This document shows positions 7,660 to 15,259 of a stretch of DNA of 19,669 nt, piece by piece. How positions within the stretch are numbered: position 1 is the stretch's first letter; each line of letters starts with the position of its first letter. The position numbers and the translations under genes are program-made. Where the stretch lies: the NCBI GenBank assembly GCA_027001105.1, contig JALTMZ010000094.1:1-19669 (forward strand). Reading direction: 5' to 3'. Source of the DNA: Thermococcus sp. (GTDB lineage: Archaea > Methanobacteriota_B > Thermococci > Thermococcales > Thermococcaceae). The notes beneath the pieces are model-generated. The model was not told the origin of the DNA. It did not search any database and worked only from the letters and a program-made list of their open reading frames with translations.

Positions 7660-8001
7660 ATGTTTCCAATGAAAGGCATGAACCCAAAGCAGATGAAGAG
7701 GATGATGAAGCAGCTTGGTATAAAGATGGAGGAGCTTGAAGGGGTTAAGGAAGTCGTTATACGGTTTGAAAACAAGGAAATTATAATCAGGGAGCCAGTT
7801 GTTACTGCGATTGTTGCAATGGGAGAGAAAAGTTACCAGATAGTGGGCAGGGAAGAGGTTAGAGAAGTTGTTAATATTCCAGAAGAGGACATTAAGCTTG
7901 TCATGGAGCAAACTGGTGTTGATTACGAAACCGCTAAAAAAGCTTTAGAGGAAACAAAAGGAGATTTGGCAGAGGCTATTCTAAAGCTTCAAGAGACTTA
8001 G
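7660..8001 (+). CDS. nac: Archaeal nascent polypeptide-associated complex protein (NAC)
   Basis: The 113-residue ribosome-associated chaperone is thought to bind nascent chains at the exit tunnel. Seen: a Met/Lys-rich N terminus ([15 protein letters not shown], residues 6-20) of the type that anchors NAC on the ribosome; the NAC beta-barrel domain, about 22-70 ([16 protein letters not shown] ... [13 protein letters not shown]); and a C-terminal UBA domain (75-113, [20 protein letters not shown]). This is the homodimeric archaeal NAC-alpha layout. ATG 7660 is taken as start because AGGTGGTG lies 3 nt before it; GTG 7651 is inside that site. It has its own promoter and is followed by hflX, also ribosome-linked. 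Confidence 0.93.
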   Translation: MFPMKGMNPKQMKRMMKQLGIKMEELEGVKEVVIRFENKEIIIREPVVTAIVAMGEKSYQIVGREEVREVVNIPEEDIKLVMEQTGVDYETAKKALEETKGDLAEAILKLQET

Positions 8002-8002
8002 A

Positions 8003-8014
8003 TGCTCTTTTTAA
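8003..8014 (+). terminator. T-run terminator after nac
   Basis: CTCTTTTTAAT follows the nac stop within 5-12 nt and precedes the hflX TATA box. Confidence 0.35.
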
Positions 8015-8034
8015 TATCATGTTTTATTCCAAAA

Positions 8035-8045
8035 GAATATAAACC
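8035..8045 (+). promoter_or_regulatory. TATA promoter of hflX (leaderless)
   Basis: AATATAAAC centred near 8040 places the expected start at about 8065-8067, the A of the hflX ATG. No ribosome site precedes the ATG (CTCAACTCG). Confidence 0.55.
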
Positions 8046-8066
8046 TCCATATGTTAGCTCAACTCG

Positions 8067-9353
8067 ATGAAGGCAATCGGTGTTATTAGACATTCACCAA
8101 GAAGAAGGATAAATAAAGCGGAATTTGAGGAGCTTCTGCGTAGTGCAGGTTATGAAGTTCTTGCAATAGTTGAGCAAGTTAGGGAGGAACATCCAAAGTA
8201 CAATATTGGTCCTGGAAAGCTTCAAGAGATCAAAAAGCTGGCAGAAGAGCTTAAACCCGACAAAGTGATTTTTGCAAATCAGCTTACACCATCCCAGGCT
8301 TTTAATATTGCAAAGGAGCTCAGGGTGGATATTATAGACAAGTGGCAGCTTGTCCTTGAAATTTTCGAAAAGAGAGCACATTCTAAAGAGGCAAAGCTAC
8401 AAGTTGAGCTTGCTAATTTGAGGTATGAGCTGCCCCTCGTTAGAGAGGCAATTAGAAGGGCAAAGATGGGCGAACAGCCGGGTTTTAAAGGTATGGGTGA
8501 ATATCAGATCCACCAGTATCTGAAGCACATTCGCTACAGAATGGGTAAAATAAGAAGGGAACTTGAGAGAATCAGAGAGGACAGAGAAGTCAAAAGAAAA
8601 CGAAGAGAAGAGGTTGGATTCATCCTAATTGCTTTAGCCGGATACACCAATGCTGGAAAATCCACGCTCTTGAATGCCTTGGCGAGAGAGGAAATTCCAG
8701 CTAAAGATCAAATGTTTACAACCCTTGACACCACAACAAGGAGATTTAAAGTTAATCAAAAGAGAGTCTTGGTAACAGACACAGTTGGATTTATAGATGA
8801 TCTGCCTCCTTTTATTGTTGAGGCATTTCACTCAACCCTCGAGGAGATAACGAAAGCTGATATAATTCTTCTTGTTTTGGACGTAAGCGAACCGTGGAGT
8901 GAAATTAAAAGGAAGTTTTTGGCTTCTCTTAAAATTCTGAGAGAGCTTAAAGCGTTAGACAAGCCGATAATTGTTGTTTTAAATAAGCAGGACTTAACGA
9001 CAAATGTTGATGTTGAAGATAAAAAGGGAGCAATTAAAGAGCTTGCAGATAAAAGGGGAGTTGTTATTTTTGATGTTGTCAGCATATCAGCAAAGCTTAA
9101 TCGGCTGGAAGAACTTTACAGAGCCTTGGAAAGGGCAATTTTAACCTTGCCGAAGTACAAGTCCTTCGAGATAGTCGTTAAAGAGAAGGATAAGGTCTCG
9201 CAGGTCATTGCCTTAATAAACTCAATTGGAGAGATTCTTGACATCGAATATGGGGAAGCTACAAAGATTTTAGCCTACATTCAGGTTGGAATGATTAAGA
9301 GCCTGACAAAGCTGGGGGTTGAGATAAAGTATTCGCCGATAGATGTAAAATGA
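8067..9353 (+). CDS. hflX: Ribosome-associated GTPase HflX
   Basis: The 428-residue HflX-type GTPase binds the large ribosomal subunit; bacterial relatives split stalled or heat-damaged ribosomes. Seen: an N-terminal HflX domain (1-140, with YNIGPGKLQEI); a helical linker with the glycine-rich GFKGMGEYQIHQ (139-150), the archaeal form of the family's GPGETQLE motif; basic coiled helices (150-182); and the G domain: G1 GYTNAGKS (192-199), G2 FTTLD (217-221), G3 DTVG (238-241), G4 NKQD (306-309), G5 SISAK (339-343). Residues 350-428 form a C-terminal domain. The gene converges on the PiT gene with only 6 nt between stops. Translation is probably leaderless. Confidence 0.93.
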   Translation: MKAIGVIRHSPRRRINKAEFEELLRSAGYEVLAIVEQVREEHPKYNIGPGKLQEIKKLAEELKPDKVIFANQLTPSQAFNIAKELRVDIIDKWQLVLEIFEKRAHSKEAKLQVELANLRYELPLVREAIRRAKMGEQPGFKGMGEYQIHQYLKHIRYRMGKIRRELERIREDREVKRKRREEVGFILIALAGYTNAGKSTLLNALAREEIPAKDQMFTTLDTTTRRFKVNQKRVLVTDTVGFIDDLPPFIVEAFHSTLEEITKADIILLVLDVSEPWSEIKRKFLASLKILRELKALDKPIIVVLNKQDLTTNVDVEDKKGAIKELADKRGVVIFDVVSISAKLNRLEELYRALERAILTLPKYKSFEIVVKEKDKVSQVIALINSIGEILDIEYGEATKILAYIQVGMIKSLTKLGVEIKYSPIDVK

Positions 9354-9359
9354 GAGAAG

Positions 9360-10322
9360 TTAAATCATCCCCGCGAACCTAAAGATGTGGAATATTATCA
9401 GGGCAATTATTATTGCAGTCGTAGGCGTTGCAACCCAGCCAAATACAATATCCTTTATCGTTGACTTGTCTATACCTTCTCCTGTTATTATACCAACCCC
9501 CACGACTCCACCCACAATTGCCTGACTTGAGCTTACTGGCAAACCTAAGATGTTGGCTAAACTCACGGCAATGGCTGAGCCAAACTGGGCAGCAAAAGCT
9601 GAAGCCGGTCCTAAAGCTGTTATTTTCTTTCCAACAGTGTACATTACAGCATAGCTGAAGGTTAAAGAGCCCAGAGCTAAACTCAAAGCTCCAAAGATGC
9701 CTGCAACTTTTGGTGCCAGAAATCCAGCTCCAACTAATGGTCCTGTTGCATTTGCTACTTCATTTGCCCCAAAGTTGAAAGCCATGTAGGAACCACCAAG
9801 GACAGCTAACCATTTGTACAAAAGCTCAATACGTCCGAGGCTTTTCATTTGATTTATAAGGTGCCCATAAAATTTGTACAAAATCATTGCAAGAATTCCA
9901 GCAACGATAGGTGAAACTACCCATGCTGCAGCAATTTTAGAGAGGGTAAACCATCTTATGGGGGCATGGATTGCCAGGCCAACTCCTACAACTCCCCCCA
10001 CTATAGCCTGAGTTGTAGAAACTGGAAGTCCCTTAATCGTTGCAATTGTTACCCAAACCCCAGCAGCTAAAAGGGCTATGATGGCCATCTCAATTGTTAG
10101 ATATCCTTCGGGCACAATTCCCTTTCCAACGGTCTTCATGACCTTGTAACCTTTTAGGTAAGCTCCAAGGAGAACAAATACTGCAATTGTAAATGTGGCC
10201 TGTCTAAAGCTTAGAACCCCTGCCCCCACTGCGGTTCCCATAGCATTGGCTGAATCATTTGCTCCTATGTTCCATGCAATGTAAAAGCCAACGGCAAGTG
10301 CTGCTATCACTATTCCGTCCAT
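9360..10322 (-). CDS. pit: Inorganic phosphate transporter, PiT family
   Basis: This 320-residue integral membrane permease couples phosphate uptake to a cation gradient. The internal duplication typical of PiT is clear: GANDSANAMGTAVGAG (20-35) and GANEVANATGPLVGAG (185-200) are the two signature halves, and GLPVSTTQAIVGGVVGVG (98-115) repeats as GLPVSSSQAIVGGVVGVG (260-277). Hydrophobic segments fill the remainder, roughly nine to ten helices. The usual partner DUF47 is not adjacent but at 3013-3660. ATG 10322 follows GGGTGA. The promoter region carries an unusual run of CTATATAG-like elements. Confidence 0.93.
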   Translation of the reverse strand: MDGIVIAALAVGFYIAWNIGANDSANAMGTAVGAGVLSFRQATFTIAVFVLLGAYLKGYKVMKTVGKGIVPEGYLTIEMAIIALLAAGVWVTIATIKGLPVSTTQAIVGGVVGVGLAIHAPIRWFTLSKIAAAWVVSPIVAGILAMILYKFYGHLINQMKSLGRIELLYKWLAVLGGSYMAFNFGANEVANATGPLVGAGFLAPKVAGIFGALSLALGSLTFSYAVMYTVGKKITALGPASAFAAQFGSAIAVSLANILGLPVSSSQAIVGGVVGVGIITGEGIDKSTIKDIVFGWVATPTTAIIIALIIFHIFRFAGMI

Positions 10323-10344
10323 GATTTCACCCGCCCCTCTGCAT

Positions 10345-10369
10345 CTATAGAGTATATAGTCTATATAGT
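10345..10369 (-). promoter_or_regulatory. PiT promoter with overlapping CTATATAG elements
   Basis: The segment contains CTATAG, then ACTATATACT and CTATATAG (minus-strand reading), spaced about one helical turn apart. The distal element (10361-10369) is at the right distance to act as TATA box, giving a start near 10339. The repeated palindromic cores could also bind a regulator; this is inference. Confidence 0.4.
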
Positions 10370-10618
10370 GAGTGGGGGCATTTAAAAATATTGTTCTCCA
10401 TCAGTGGGGATAAAAACTGTCTCAAGAGTTCGTCCCATTGTGTTTTTACAAATATAAAGTATTCTCCCAATGATGTTTGGTGTTCTTTTATAGACACTAA
10501 CCACAAAGCATGTTCATTCTTACCCAAAGACACTTGCCGAAAGCTTCTTCTTTCTATACCGAAAACTAAATAAATGCATTCTCTCAAAACTAATACCGAA
10601 AAACTTTAGGGGGCAAAG
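10370..10618 (+). promoter_or_regulatory. Upstream region and promoter of porG
   Basis: This stretch lacks a convincing gene. Close to porG, ACTAAATAAATG (about 10565-10576) is a likely TATA box, placing the start near 10597 and a leader of about 20 nt with AGGGGG (10608-10613) before the ATG. The sequence ATACCGAAAA occurs on both sides of the TATA box, at about 10556-10565 and 10593-10602, and a weaker GCCGAAAG lies near 10535. This spacing would suit BRE and operator contacts. Positions 10370-10530 hold only AT-rich sequence in which I see nothing specific. Confidence 0.5.
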
Positions 10619-11179
10619 ATGATGATAGAGATTCGTTTTCATGGTAGAGGTGGACAAGGTGCAGTTACTGCTGCAAACATTTTAGCTGAGGCAGCTTTCA
10701 TAGAGGGCAAATATGTGCAGGCATTTCCATTCTTCGGTGTCGAGAGAAGAGGAGCGCCGGTTACAGCGTTCACAAGAATTGATGACAAGCCAATCAGAAT
10801 AAAGACCCAAATATATGAGCCGGACATTGTTGTTGTTCTGGATCCATCCCTCTTAGAGACCGTTGATGTTACAGCGGGTCTTAAGGAAGGAGGAATTGTC
10901 ATTGTCAACACGGAAAAGAGCAAAGATGAAGTTCTTGCAAAGCTCAAGAAGAAGCCGGCAAAGCTGGCTTTAGTTGATGCAACCACAATAGCCCTTGAGG
11001 TGCTTGGATTGCCAATTACGAACACTTCAATTCTCGGTGCAGTTGCAAAGGCAACTGGGATAGTTAAAATCGAGAGCGTTGAAACGGCAATTAAGGAGAC
11101 ATTCTCCGGGGAGCTCGGAGAGAAGAACGCAAGGGCTGCAAGGGAAGCATTTGAAAAAACTGCTGTTTACGAGCTTTAA
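10619..11179 (+). CDS. porG: 2-oxoacid:ferredoxin oxidoreductase, gamma subunit shared by POR and VOR
   Basis: The 186-residue gamma subunit forms the CoA-binding-type domain of the four-subunit 2-oxoacid:ferredoxin oxidoreductases. Seen: [20 protein letters not shown] near the N terminus (the family's G-x-GGQG signature), [14 protein letters not shown] (about 39-52), [10 protein letters not shown], and [11 protein letters not shown]. In P. furiosus a single PorG serves both the pyruvate and the 2-oxoisovalerate enzymes. Here too only one gamma gene precedes two DAB sets. It opens the cluster with its own TATA box, and vorD follows after 35 nt. ATG 10619 and ATG 10622 are both possible starts; spacing from AGGGGG (5 nt) favours the first. 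Confidence 0.95.
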
Positions 11180-11214
11180 TTTCTTTCCTTTAAAATCCTT
11201 TAGGGGTGAATAAT

Positions 11215-11532
11215 TTGAACACTTTATTTGGGGAGAAGAAGGCAAAAGCGGAGAGGTTGGTATTTAAATCTGTTGATGAATACCCAGAGGTACCACTTAC
11301 CCTTGGCACGACTCTTGTAAACTTCACTGGAGACTGGAGGACTTTCATCCCAGTAATTGATGAGAGCAAGTGCATCAAATGCTACATTTGCTGGAAGTTC
11401 TGTCCAGAACCCTCGATATACATCAAAGAAGACGGATATGTAGCGGTGGACTATGACTATTGTAAGGGCTGTGGTATCTGTGCCAATGAGTGTCCAACTA
11501 AGGCAATTACAATGGTTAGGGAAGAAAAGTGA
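11215..11532 (+). CDS. vorD: 2-oxoisovalerate:ferredoxin oxidoreductase, delta subunit (2[4Fe-4S] ferredoxin-like)
   Basis: This 105-residue electron-transfer subunit has two ferredoxin-type clusters: C53-x2-C56-x2-C59-x3-CP and C83-x2-C86-x2-C89-x3-CP. It passes electrons from the TPP site to external ferredoxin. The start is TTG 11215 (MNTLFGEKK), because AGGGGTGA lies 5 nt before it and the product then matches the 105-residue VorD of P. furiosus. The in-frame GTG 11206 lies within the ribosome site. A 29-bp block (11449-11477) is identical to porD. vorA begins 9 nt downstream, after GAGGTGAT. Confidence 0.92.
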   Translation: MNTLFGEKKAKAERLVFKSVDEYPEVPLTLGTTLVNFTGDWRTFIPVIDESKCIKCYICWKFCPEPSIYIKEDGYVAVDYDYCKGCGICANECPTKAITMVREEK

Positions 11533-11541
11533 GGTGATAAC

Positions 11542-12720
11542 ATGCCGAAGAAAGTCGTGAGCGGAAATTATGCAGCTGCTTATGCTGCGAAGCATGCAAG
11601 GGTCGAGGTTGTTGCTGCTTATCCAATCACACCACAAACAAGCATAATTGAAAAGATAGCTGAGTTCATAGCCAATGGGGAAGCAAACATCCAGTATGTC
11701 CCTGTTGAAAGCGAACATTCTGCCATGGCTGCCTGTATAGGTGCTTCAGCTGCTGGTGCAAGAGCTTTCACTGCCACATCAGCCCAAGGTTTGGCTCTAA
11801 TGCATGAGATGCTCCACTGGGCAAGCGGTGCGAGACTGCCAATAGTCATGGTTGATGTTAACAGGGCAATGGCTCCACCCTGGAGCGTTTGGGACGATCA
11901 GACTGACAGCTTAGCTCAAAGAGACACAGGCTGGATGCAGTTCTATGCCGAAAATAACCAAGAGGTGTATGACGGCGTTCTGATGGCGTTTAAGGTGGCT
12001 GAACACAGGAAAGTAAACCTTCCCGTCATGATCATTGAGAGCGCATTTATACTGAGCCATACATACGATATAGTTGACATGCCACCACAAGAAGAGATCG
12101 ATGAGTTCTTACCGCCAAGGGAGCCGTTATACACATTAACGGATTTTGACAACCCGATTGCCGTTGGTGCTTTGGCTACTCCAGCTGACTACTATGAATT
12201 CAGATACAAGATTGAAAAAGCAATGGAAGAGGCGAGAAAGGTCATCAAGGAGGTAGGAAAAGAATTTGGCGAGAGATTCGGAAGGGACTACTCTCAGATG
12301 ATTGAGCTATATAAGACAGAGGATGCAGAATTCGTCTTTATGGGAATGGGTTCATTGATGGGAACAGTTAAGGAAGCCGTTGATCTGCTCAGAAAAGAGG
12401 GATACAAAGTTGGTGCCGCTAAAGTGAGATGGTTCAGACCGTTCCCGAAGGAGGAACTCTATGAATTAGCCAAGAACGTGGACGGCATAGCAGTTCTTGA
12501 CAGAAACTTCTCCTTTGGACAGGAGGGGATACTCTTCAACGAGGCAAAGGGCGTTCTTTACAATACGGATGCAAAGCCAATAATGAAGAACTACATCGTT
12601 GGACTTGGCGGAAGGGACTTCACTGTCAATGACATCCGGGCAATAGCTAAGAACATGAAGGAGATCATCGAGAAGGGCAAGCTTGATAGGGAGATAGAGT
12701 GGTACCACTTGAAGAGGTGA
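11542..12720 (+). CDS. vorA: 2-oxoisovalerate:ferredoxin oxidoreductase, alpha subunit
   Basis: The 392-residue alpha subunit supplies the pyrimidine-binding half of the TPP site for oxidative decarboxylation of branched-chain 2-oxoacids to acyl-CoA. Seen: SGNYAAAYAAKHA at the N terminus, AAYPITPQTS with the conserved [34 protein letters not shown], and in the C-terminal domain GMGSLMGTVKEAVDLL, KVRWFRPFP and GGRDFTVND. It is assigned to VOR rather than POR by close resemblance to P. furiosus VorA (VDVNRAMAPPWSVWDDQTDS) and by position between vorD and vorB. Unlike the beta and delta pairs, it shows no long nucleotide identity with its paralogue porA. Confidence 0.93.
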   Translation: MPKKVVSGNYAAAYAAKHARVEVVAAYPITPQTSIIEKIAEFIANGEANIQYVPVESEHSAMAACIGASAAGARAFTATSAQGLALMHEMLHWASGARLPIVMVDVNRAMAPPWSVWDDQTDSLAQRDTGWMQFYAENNQEVYDGVLMAFKVAEHRKVNLPVMIIESAFILSHTYDIVDMPPQEEIDEFLPPREPLYTLTDFDNPIAVGALATPADYYEFRYKIEKAMEEARKVIKEVGKEFGERFGRDYSQMIELYKTEDAEFVFMGMGSLMGTVKEAVDLLRKEGYKVGAAKVRWFRPFPKEELYELAKNVDGIAVLDRNFSFGQEGILFNEAKGVLYNTDAKPIMKNYIVGLGGRDFTVNDIRAIAKNMKEIIEKGKLDREIEWYHLKR

Positions 12721-12725
12721 GAGGA

Positions 12726-13661
12726 ATGGAGATTCCCGAAAACATAAAGAAGAGATTGTCAATTCCGTTTGAGGAGAACTTTTATGCGGGACACACAGCG
12801 TGCCAAGGGTGTGGGGCTGCCTTAGGGTTAAGATATGTGCTCAAGGCATATGGGAAGAAAGCGATCTTCACAATTCCCGCATGCTGTTCAACGATTATAG
12901 CTGGCCCATGGCCATACTCAGCTTTTGGTGCTCCGCTGTTCCACACAGCTTTTGAAACCACAGGGGCAGTAATAAGCGGAATTGAGGCCGCTCTTAAAGC
13001 AAAAGGCTACAAAGTCAAAGGAAAAGACGGTATAATGGTCGTTGGATGGGCTGGTGACGGTGGGACTGCCGATATTGGTCTGCAGGCTTTAAGCGGATTC
13101 CTTGAGAGAGGACACGATGCGTTGTACATCATGTATGATAATGAGGCTTATATGAATACTGGTATTCAGCGTTCGAGCTCAACACCATACGGAGCATGGA
13201 CAACAAACACACCTGGAGGAAAGAAGCACTTCCTTGAGAAGAGGCACAAGAAGAAGGTCATTGACATCGTCATAGCTCACAAGGTACCCTATGCGGCAAC
13301 AGCGAGCATTGCATTTCCAGAGGACTTTATAAGAAAACTTAAGAAGGCTCAAGAAATCCCAGGACCAAGCTTCATCCAGCTCTTTGCCCCATGTCCAACA
13401 GGCTGGAGGAGTCCAACCGATAAGAGCATAGAGCTTGCAAGGCTGGCTGTTCAGACGGCATACTTCCCGCTCTTCGAGTATGAAAACGGGAAGTACAAGA
13501 TAAACATGCCAAATCCAAAGAAGGAACCAAAGCCAATTGAAGAATTCCTCAAGCTTCAGGGAAGATTCAAGTACATGACAAAAGAGGACATTGAAGTACT
13601 CCAAGAGTGGGTGCTCAGAGAGTGGGAGGAGCTCAAGAAGAAAGCCGAAGTTTTCGGCTGA
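12726..13661 (+). CDS. vorB: 2-oxoisovalerate:ferredoxin oxidoreductase, beta subunit
   Basis: The 311-residue beta subunit binds TPP diphosphate/Mg2+ and the proximal [4Fe-4S] cluster. Seen: cluster cysteines C26 and C29 (HTACQGCGAAL), further Cys at 53-54 (IPACCST) and in APCPTGW; TPP motif GDGGTADIG from G110, closed by [10 protein letters not shown] (137-146). ATG 12726 is chosen because GGTGAG lies 4 nt before it, and 311 residues is the length known for P. furiosus VorB; the longer frame from 12699 runs into vorA. Residues 134-160 are encoded by DNA identical to porB over 82 bp. A T-rich stretch and the porD promoter follow. Confidence 0.93.
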   Translation: MEIPENIKKRLSIPFEENFYAGHTACQGCGAALGLRYVLKAYGKKAIFTIPACCSTIIAGPWPYSAFGAPLFHTAFETTGAVISGIEAALKAKGYKVKGKDGIMVVGWAGDGGTADIGLQALSGFLERGHDALYIMYDNEAYMNTGIQRSSSTPYGAWTTNTPGGKKHFLEKRHKKKVIDIVIAHKVPYAATASIAFPEDFIRKLKKAQEIPGPSFIQLFAPCPTGWRSPTDKSIELARLAVQTAYFPLFEYENGKYKINMPNPKKEPKPIEEFLKLQGRFKYMTKEDIEVLQEWVLREWEELKKKAEVFG

Positions 13662-13687
13662 TTTACTTTCCTTATTTGACGGATTGT

Positions 13688-13705
13688 GTCGAAAAAGTTT
13701 AAGTT
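13688..13705 (+). promoter_or_regulatory. BRE/TATA promoter of porDAB
   Basis: CGAAAAAGTTTAAGTT carries a BRE-like GAAAAA followed by TTTAAG centred near 13700, putting the start at about 13726 and a short leader with GAGGTGAT before the porD ATG. An imperfect-spacing inverted repeat AGTTC-8 nt-GAACT (13702-13719) directly follows the TATA element. A separate por transcript agrees with the vor/por split described in P. furiosus. Confidence 0.5.
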
Positions 13706-13736
13706 CCAAATGTAGAACTCACCTGAGGTGATACAT

Positions 13737-14054
13737 ATGGCGGAAAGCCCGTTTAAAGCCGATATAGAGAGGGTAGAAAAAGAATTGACTGAGAAAATGA
13801 CCCCGGGAGCTATAGCATACATTCCAGGAAGCAGTGTAATAAACAAAACAGGTTCTTGGAGAGTCTTTAAGCCCGAGTTCAACAAGGACAAATGTATAAG
13901 ATGTTTCCTGTGCTATACCTACTGTCCAGAGCCTGCAATCTACTTGGACGAGGAAAACTATCCAGTTTTTGACTATGACTATTGTAAGGGCTGTGGTATT
14001 TGTGCTAACGAATGTCCAACTAAGGCAATCACGATGGTTAGAGAGGTTAAGTGA
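13737..14054 (+). CDS. porD: Pyruvate:ferredoxin oxidoreductase, delta subunit (2[4Fe-4S])
   Basis: The 105-residue delta subunit carries two [4Fe-4S] clusters at C53/C56/C59/C63 and C83/C86/C89/C93, the same spacing as VorD. It has the PorD-specific start MAESPFKADIERVEKEL and the MTPGAIAYIPGSSVINKTGSW segment. It relays electrons from pyruvate oxidation to ferredoxin. ATG 13737 is preferred over GTG 13728, which lies within the GAGGTGAT ribosome site. porA begins 10 nt after its stop, so porDAB form one operon. Confidence 0.95.
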   Translation: MAESPFKADIERVEKELTEKMTPGAIAYIPGSSVINKTGSWRVFKPEFNKDKCIRCFLCYTYCPEPAIYLDEENYPVFDYDYCKGCGICANECPTKAITMVREVK

Positions 14055-14064
14055 GGTGATTTAA

Positions 14065-15249
14065 ATGCCCATGAGAAAGGTTATGAAAGGTAATGAGGCA
14101 GCTGCTTGGGCTGCAAAGTTGGCTAAGCCAAAAGTCATAGCTGCGTTTCCAATTACACCGTCAACACTTGTTCCAGAGAAGATTAGTGAATTTGTTGCCA
14201 ACGGTGAATTGGATGCCGAGTTCATCAAAGTTGAGAGCGAGCACTCTGCAATTTCAGCATGTGTTGGTGCTTCAGCCGCTGGAGTGAGAGCATTCACAGC
14301 AACAGCTTCACAAGGTTTGGCTTTGATGCACGAGATCCTCTTCATTGCAGCTGGCATGAGGTTGCCAATCGTCATGGCTATTGGTAACAGAGCACTCTCA
14401 GCTCCAATCAACATCTGGAATGACTGGCAGGACACAATTAGTGAGAGAGACACTGGATGGATTCAATTCTATGCCGAGAACAACCAAGAGGCTTTGGACT
14501 TAATCTTAATAGCATTCAAGGTTGCTGAGGATGAAAGGGTTTTACTCCCAGCCATGACTGGATTCGATGCATTCATCCTAACCCACACAGTCGAGCCAGT
14601 CGAAATCCCAGACCAAGAGCTTGTTGACGAGTTCTTGGGCGAATACAAGCCAAAGCACGCCTACCTTGATCCAAAGAGGCCCATCACTCAGGGAACGCTT
14701 GGATTCCCAGCTCACTACATGGAGGCAAGATACAAGGTATGGGAGGCAATGGAGAACGCAAGGCAGGTAATCAAGGAGGTCTTTGAGGAGTTTGAGAAGA
14801 AGTTTGGAAGAAAGTACCAGATGGTTGAAGAATACAAAACAGATGACGCTGAGATCGTCATGATAACAATGGGTTCACTTGCTGGAACACTCAAAGAGTT
14901 CGTTGACAAGAAGAGAGAAGAAGGAGTAAAAGTTGGAGCGGCAAAGATTACAGTATACAGACCGTTCCCAATTGAAGAGATTAGGGCTTTGGCTAAGAAA
15001 GCAAAGGTCTTGGCAATTCTTGAGAAAGATATCAGCTTTGGCTCAGGAGGAGCTGTCTTTGCAGATGTCGCAAGATCACTCATCAACGAGAAGGAGAAGC
15101 CAATAGTCCTTGACTTCATCATAGGTCTTGGTGGAAGGGATGTAACATTTGGACAGCTTGAGGAGGCATTGAGCATTGCAGAAAAAGCCATGAAAGAAGG
15201 TGTTGAGGAGGAGGTTTACTGGATAGGATTGAGGAAGGAGATTTTGTGA
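14065..15249 (+). CDS. porA: Pyruvate:ferredoxin oxidoreductase, alpha subunit
   Basis: The 394-residue alpha subunit works with PorB to cleave pyruvate to acetyl-CoA, CO2 and reduced ferredoxin, the central exit of the modified sugar and peptide pathways in Thermococcales. Seen: [35 protein letters not shown] (PITP motif), [46 protein letters not shown], then the C-terminal domain [24 protein letters not shown] and [14 protein letters not shown]. The [12 protein letters not shown] region distinguishes it from VorA (RAMAPPWSVWDD). GAGGTGAT precedes ATG 14065. The stop lies 10 nt before the porB ATG, and that gap supplies the next GAGGTGAT. Confidence 0.95.
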   Translation: MPMRKVMKGNEAAAWAAKLAKPKVIAAFPITPSTLVPEKISEFVANGELDAEFIKVESEHSAISACVGASAAGVRAFTATASQGLALMHEILFIAAGMRLPIVMAIGNRALSAPINIWNDWQDTISERDTGWIQFYAENNQEALDLILIAFKVAEDERVLLPAMTGFDAFILTHTVEPVEIPDQELVDEFLGEYKPKHAYLDPKRPITQGTLGFPAHYMEARYKVWEAMENARQVIKEVFEEFEKKFGRKYQMVEEYKTDDAEIVMITMGSLAGTLKEFVDKKREEGVKVGAAKITVYRPFPIEEIRALAKKAKVLAILEKDISFGSGGAVFADVARSLINEKEKPIVLDFIIGLGGRDVTFGQLEEALSIAEKAMKEGVEEEVYWIGLRKEIL

Positions 15250-15259
15250 GGTGATTGAA

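Noticed and set aside
10391..10573. 60-codon plus ORF (and an 80-codon minus ORF) in the pit-porG spacer
   Set aside because: No ribosome site, odd Cys/Ser-rich composition, overlap with the porG TATA region and with each other; no protein-like pattern.
10370..10618. SurR site (GTTn3AAC) controlling the POR/VOR cluster
   Set aside because: No exact match was found by eye in the porG upstream region.
11180..11214. Separate promoter for vorD at TTTAAAATCC
   Set aside because: The A/T run is only about 22 nt from TTG 11215, too close to leave room for the AGGGGTGA ribosome site in the transcript; read-through from porG is more likely.
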